Of a stretch of DNA of 64,000 nt, positions 62,159 to 64,000 are shown one piece after another. The stretch spans positions 648,679 to 712,678 of the forward strand of contig NZ_QBFD01000046.1 of assembly GCF_003335585.1 (NCBI RefSeq), given 5' to 3'. The notes beneath the pieces were generated by a model that saw nothing but the letters and a program-made list of their open reading frames with translations, did not search any database and was not told the origin of the DNA. Numbering within the stretch: the first letter of the stretch is position 1; each line of letters begins with the position of its first letter. Origin of the DNA: Sulfitobacter sp. DFL-14. GTDB lineage: Bacteria > Pseudomonadota > Alphaproteobacteria > Rhodobacterales > Rhodobacteraceae. A program made the position numbers and the translations under genes.

Positions 62159-62508
62159 ATCCAGTAGAACGGAACGCCATAGTGCTCATGCGTCCGCCGC
62201 TCCCAGTCGCGGTCCGTACGCCAATCGTCGTGGCGGTCAGGCGCGCCGGTCACTTCGCGTTCGGTGAGATCAGTCACAAACCCGTTTTGCGCCGTGTCAA
62301 AGCGCAGCTTGCCCCACGGCACCGGAAAATGGTCCTCGCCCAATCCCAGAAATCCGCCGAAGCCCATAACCGCGTACGCGACCCGTCCGGACTCCTTGTC
62401 GATCATAAGGTGATCGATGGTTCCAATGTGGGCACCATCGTTTCCATAAACCGCCGTGCCGTTGACATCGGACGACGATACAAGACCTCTTTGTGTCGAT
62501 CGTTCCAT
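62155..62508 (-). CDS. PRC-barrel domain protein
   Basis: This 117-residue protein has a PRC-barrel (DVNGTAVYGNDGAHIGTIDH, then GRVAYAVMGFGGFLGLGEDH and PVPWGKL) and a charged C-terminal tail. It is the first gene of the five-gene small-protein operon. The ATG at 62508 has an AGGAGG site; an ATG ten codons upstream is less likely. An EcfG-type motif lies 33 bases upstream. Confidence 0.85.
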   Translation of the reverse strand: MERSTQRGLVSSSDVNGTAVYGNDGAHIGTIDHLMIDKESGRVAYAVMGFGGFLGLGEDHFPVPWGKLRFDTAQNGFVTDLTEREVTGAPDRHDDWRTDRDWERRTHEHYGVPFYWM

Positions 62509-62541
62509 CAGATATTCCTCCTGTCTGTGTGATGTCATGAA

Positions 62542-62566
62542 AACAATGGAAACGGTGCTTTGTTCC
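62542..62566 (-). promoter_or_regulatory. EcfG-type promoter of the PRC/BON operon
   Basis: Minus strand GGAAC-N16-TGTT, with the -10 33 bases before the PRC-barrel ATG. Confidence 0.55.
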
Positions 62567-62632
62567 GATATTCCTACACCACACGCAGCTTTCCGCGGAA
62601 CGCACTTGGCAGGGGCGTATTCCCGCGCATAG

Positions 62633-62651
62633 CTAGGGTCCAGAGCCTAAG
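62633..62651. repeat. Right copy of the 19-bp inverted repeat
   Basis: CTAGGGTCCAGAGCCTAAG, the reverse complement of 56944-56962 with one mismatch. It forms the broken end of the DUF892 stub. Confidence 0.7.
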
Positions 62652-62707
62652 GATCGGGTTTCCAATAGTTCGGAAACATACATTTCTTTAAAGCTGTTCA
62701 TTTGCAT
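62633..62707 (-). pseudogene. N-terminal stub of a DUF892 ferritin-like protein
   Basis: A GAAGGAG site precedes the ATG at 62707. The frame reads MNSFKEMYVSELLETRSLG (from the second ATG at 62701), like the start of the DUF892 proteins (M-x-x-F-x-x-M-Y-I-x-E-L-x-E-x-R-S). It stops after 24 codons inside the 19-bp repeat. A full DUF892 gene lies 1 kb away at the window edge. Confidence 0.5.
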
Positions 62708-62744
62708 CTACACTCTCCTTCTTTGTGACCTGCTGGACAGACGG

Positions 62745-63503
62745 CTATTGCGGCGGCTGGCCATTGGAGGCCATAAGTCCACCGTCAACAGGCAGGTTCA
62801 CGCCATTGACAAAACGGGCGTCGTGGCTGGCAAGAAAGGTGATAACCGCGGCAATTTCCTCTGGCTCGGCATACCGCCCCAGCGAAATACGCTCACGGAA
62901 CTTTGCAAGCATCTCTTCGTCTTTAATAACATCGGTCGTCATCCCGGTGCGTGTCAGGGTCGGACAAACTGCATTGACCCGGACGCCCTTGCGGCCAAAA
63001 TCCAGCGCCAGCGCACGGGTAAGCTGGGCCGCCGCCCCTTTTGCCGCATTATAGGGACTCATGCTCCAGTCACCGCCCAATCCCGAAACGGATACCGTAT
63101 TCACGACCGACCCGCCGGAGGATACCAGATGCGGAAAGGCTGCACGGCACGCGTAGAAAATCCCATCCACGTCAGTGCGAAAGACCGAGTGCCAGTCTTC
63201 GTTGGTGATGCTTTCGATTCCGCCATTTACAAGTTTTCCGGCGTTATTGACGAGAACGTCGAGGCGACCAAACTCCGACACTGTGGTCTCAATCATATTT
63301 TCGACAGCGTGGCTGTGCGAAACATCGACCTCAAGCTTTAGGGTGTTGGCTTCAGGCAAGGGCCCGTCCAGGTCATCAACCTGCCCCTCCAGATCGGCCA
63401 TCACAACCTGGGCCCCTTCTTCCAGGAACCGTTTTGCCGTAGCCAAGCCCATGCCGGATGCTGCCCCCGTGACGATAACCACCTTATTCTCAAATCTGTT
63501 CAT
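62745..63503 (-). CDS. SDR-family oxidoreductase
   Basis: This 252-residue short-chain dehydrogenase has VIVTGAASGMGLATAKRFLEEG, NNAGKL, a Ser in NTVSVSGLGG and catalytic YNAAKGA. The start at 63503 has an AAGGAAA site; the frame extends ten codons upstream. It is glucose/3-oxoacyl-type, with substrate unknown. No EcfG motif is seen, so it may be cotranscribed with the DUF892 gene upstream. Confidence 0.88.
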   Translation of the reverse strand: MNRFENKVVIVTGAASGMGLATAKRFLEEGAQVVMADLEGQVDDLDGPLPEANTLKLEVDVSHSHAVENMIETTVSEFGRLDVLVNNAGKLVNGGIESITNEDWHSVFRTDVDGIFYACRAAFPHLVSSGGSVVNTVSVSGLGGDWSMSPYNAAKGAAAQLTRALALDFGRKGVRVNAVCPTLTRTGMTTDVIKDEEMLAKFRERISLGRYAEPEEIAAVITFLASHDARFVNGVNLPVDGGLMASNGQPPQ

Positions 63504-63692
63504 GATATTTCCTTTCGCTGTTGTCCCCGACACTCATCTGTCCGCAGCGTTCAAGACATTCGCCACCGTCATATGAAACGGTGCCGACCATTCCGCTGGG
63601 CCGATTTGCATCCATTGGGACGGACCAACCAGAGAGTTTGAAACCGGGCAGCAACTCCCGTCGTGCCCGGCTCCATAGCGTCTGCGGCGTCC

Positions 63693-64000
63693 TCAGGCGG
63701 CCTTGTTCAAACGAGACTCCGCTACTTTGCTCAGCTTTTCGTCCGCCGCCTTCTCTTCCTTCAGGGTCTCTTCAAGAAGCGAGGCACAGTCGTTGCGCCC
63801 CAGTTCATGCGACCATGCAATCAGCGTGCCATAGCGAGTCATTTCGTAGTGCTCTACGGCCTGAGCCGCTGCTGCCAACGCAGCGTCCATCACATCCTTG
63901 TCAGCGATATCGCCCGCTATCTCGTTGGCTTCTTTGATGATGCCGTCAATGGCTGGACAGGTCACCCCTTCGGGTTCTTCACCAACTTTGCGAAACACCT
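63693..64000 (-). CDS. DUF892 ferritin-like protein, partial
   Basis: The C-terminal 102 residues of a DUF892 (YciF-like) four-helix protein are present: FRKVGEEPEGVTCPAIDGII, HYEMTRYGTLIAWSHELG and DCASLLEETLKEEKAADEKL. The N-terminus lies beyond the right edge. DUF892 proteins are ferritin-like and linked to stress; metal ligands would be Glu/His in the visible helices. Confidence 0.88.
   Translation of the reverse strand, partial: VFRKVGEEPEGVTCPAIDGIIKEANEIAGDIADKDVMDAALAAAAQAVEHYEMTRYGTLIAWSHELGRNDCASLLEETLKEEKAADEKLSKVAESRLNKAA

Overview
The window reads as chromosomal DNA of an alphaproteobacterium, most likely a Roseobacter-group Rhodobacteraceae. The pointers are the S21 protein, a marine-type ectoine cluster with ectR and a dedicated aspartokinase, a GcvT/FAD demethylase next to an MttB homologue, fused cytochrome oxidase subunits I and III, and an EcfG/NepR general stress response (GSR) locus. 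Genes are dense, with many ATGA overlaps. I see no tRNA, rRNA, CRISPR, phage or intact transposase.

Layout. 0-2.5 kb: rpsU, an AraC regulator and two VOC proteins. 2.7-9.6 kb: a methylated-amine module (orphan peptide-type binding protein, FAD/GcvT demethylating dehydrogenase, non-pyrrolysine MttB homologue, TetR regulator), followed by decayed soxB and soxA pieces. 9.6-14.6 kb: ectABC-ask plus an unknown gene, with divergent ectR. 14.7-23.9 kb: a beta-oxidation operon (fadE-fadA-fadJ-CoA hydrolase/transferase) and a COG4529-type FAD protein. 24.1-25.8 kb: an ABC exporter. 25.8-35.3 kb: one long minus-strand run with PQQ glucose dehydrogenase, an amino-acid permease, a caa3-type oxidase with its assembly factor, and a tri-haem cytochrome c. 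35.4-44 kb: MgtC and Na/Ca-exchanger homologues, ExoD, a DUF305 protein, a deaminase, VOC proteins and the NHEJ pair ku-ligD. 44.2-47.8 kb: paoABC, whose molybdenum subunit is cut by an in-frame amber codon. 48-56.9 kb: stress SDR, second ExoD, HWE kinase, ecfG, nepR, an unusual response regulator, a giant CheB-CheR-PAS-HWE kinase with its receiver, DUF3008 protein and topoisomerase IB. 57-64 kb: GH15 glycosidase, otsB, otsA, a five-gene operon of small stress proteins, an SDR and a DUF892 protein.

The unifying signal is a promoter motif. Upstream of at least ten transcription units between 16 and 63 kb I read GGAAC-N16/17-nGTT, the known EcfG promoter pattern. The units include fadE, gcd, both exoD genes, ku-ligD, paoABC, the SDR, the GSR operon itself and the PRC/BON operon. 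At three divergent gene pairs the motif is palindromic (GGAAC...GTTCC, 27-28 bp), so one box could serve both directions. Much of the window may therefore be a physically clustered general stress regulon.

The most novel item is the response regulator at 51315-51899. It occupies the usual phyR position beside nepR-ecfG, but has its receiver first and a sigma-2-like segment last, the reverse of PhyR. It matches the neighbouring EcfG at 14 of 30 ungapped positions. Other oddities are N-terminal gene stubs with intact ribosome binding sites (soxB, a CBS protein, a DUF892 protein), a duplicated ku promoter, and a 5.7-kb trehalose/stress segment bounded by inverted 19-bp repeats. All assignments come from reading the sequence; no database search was run.
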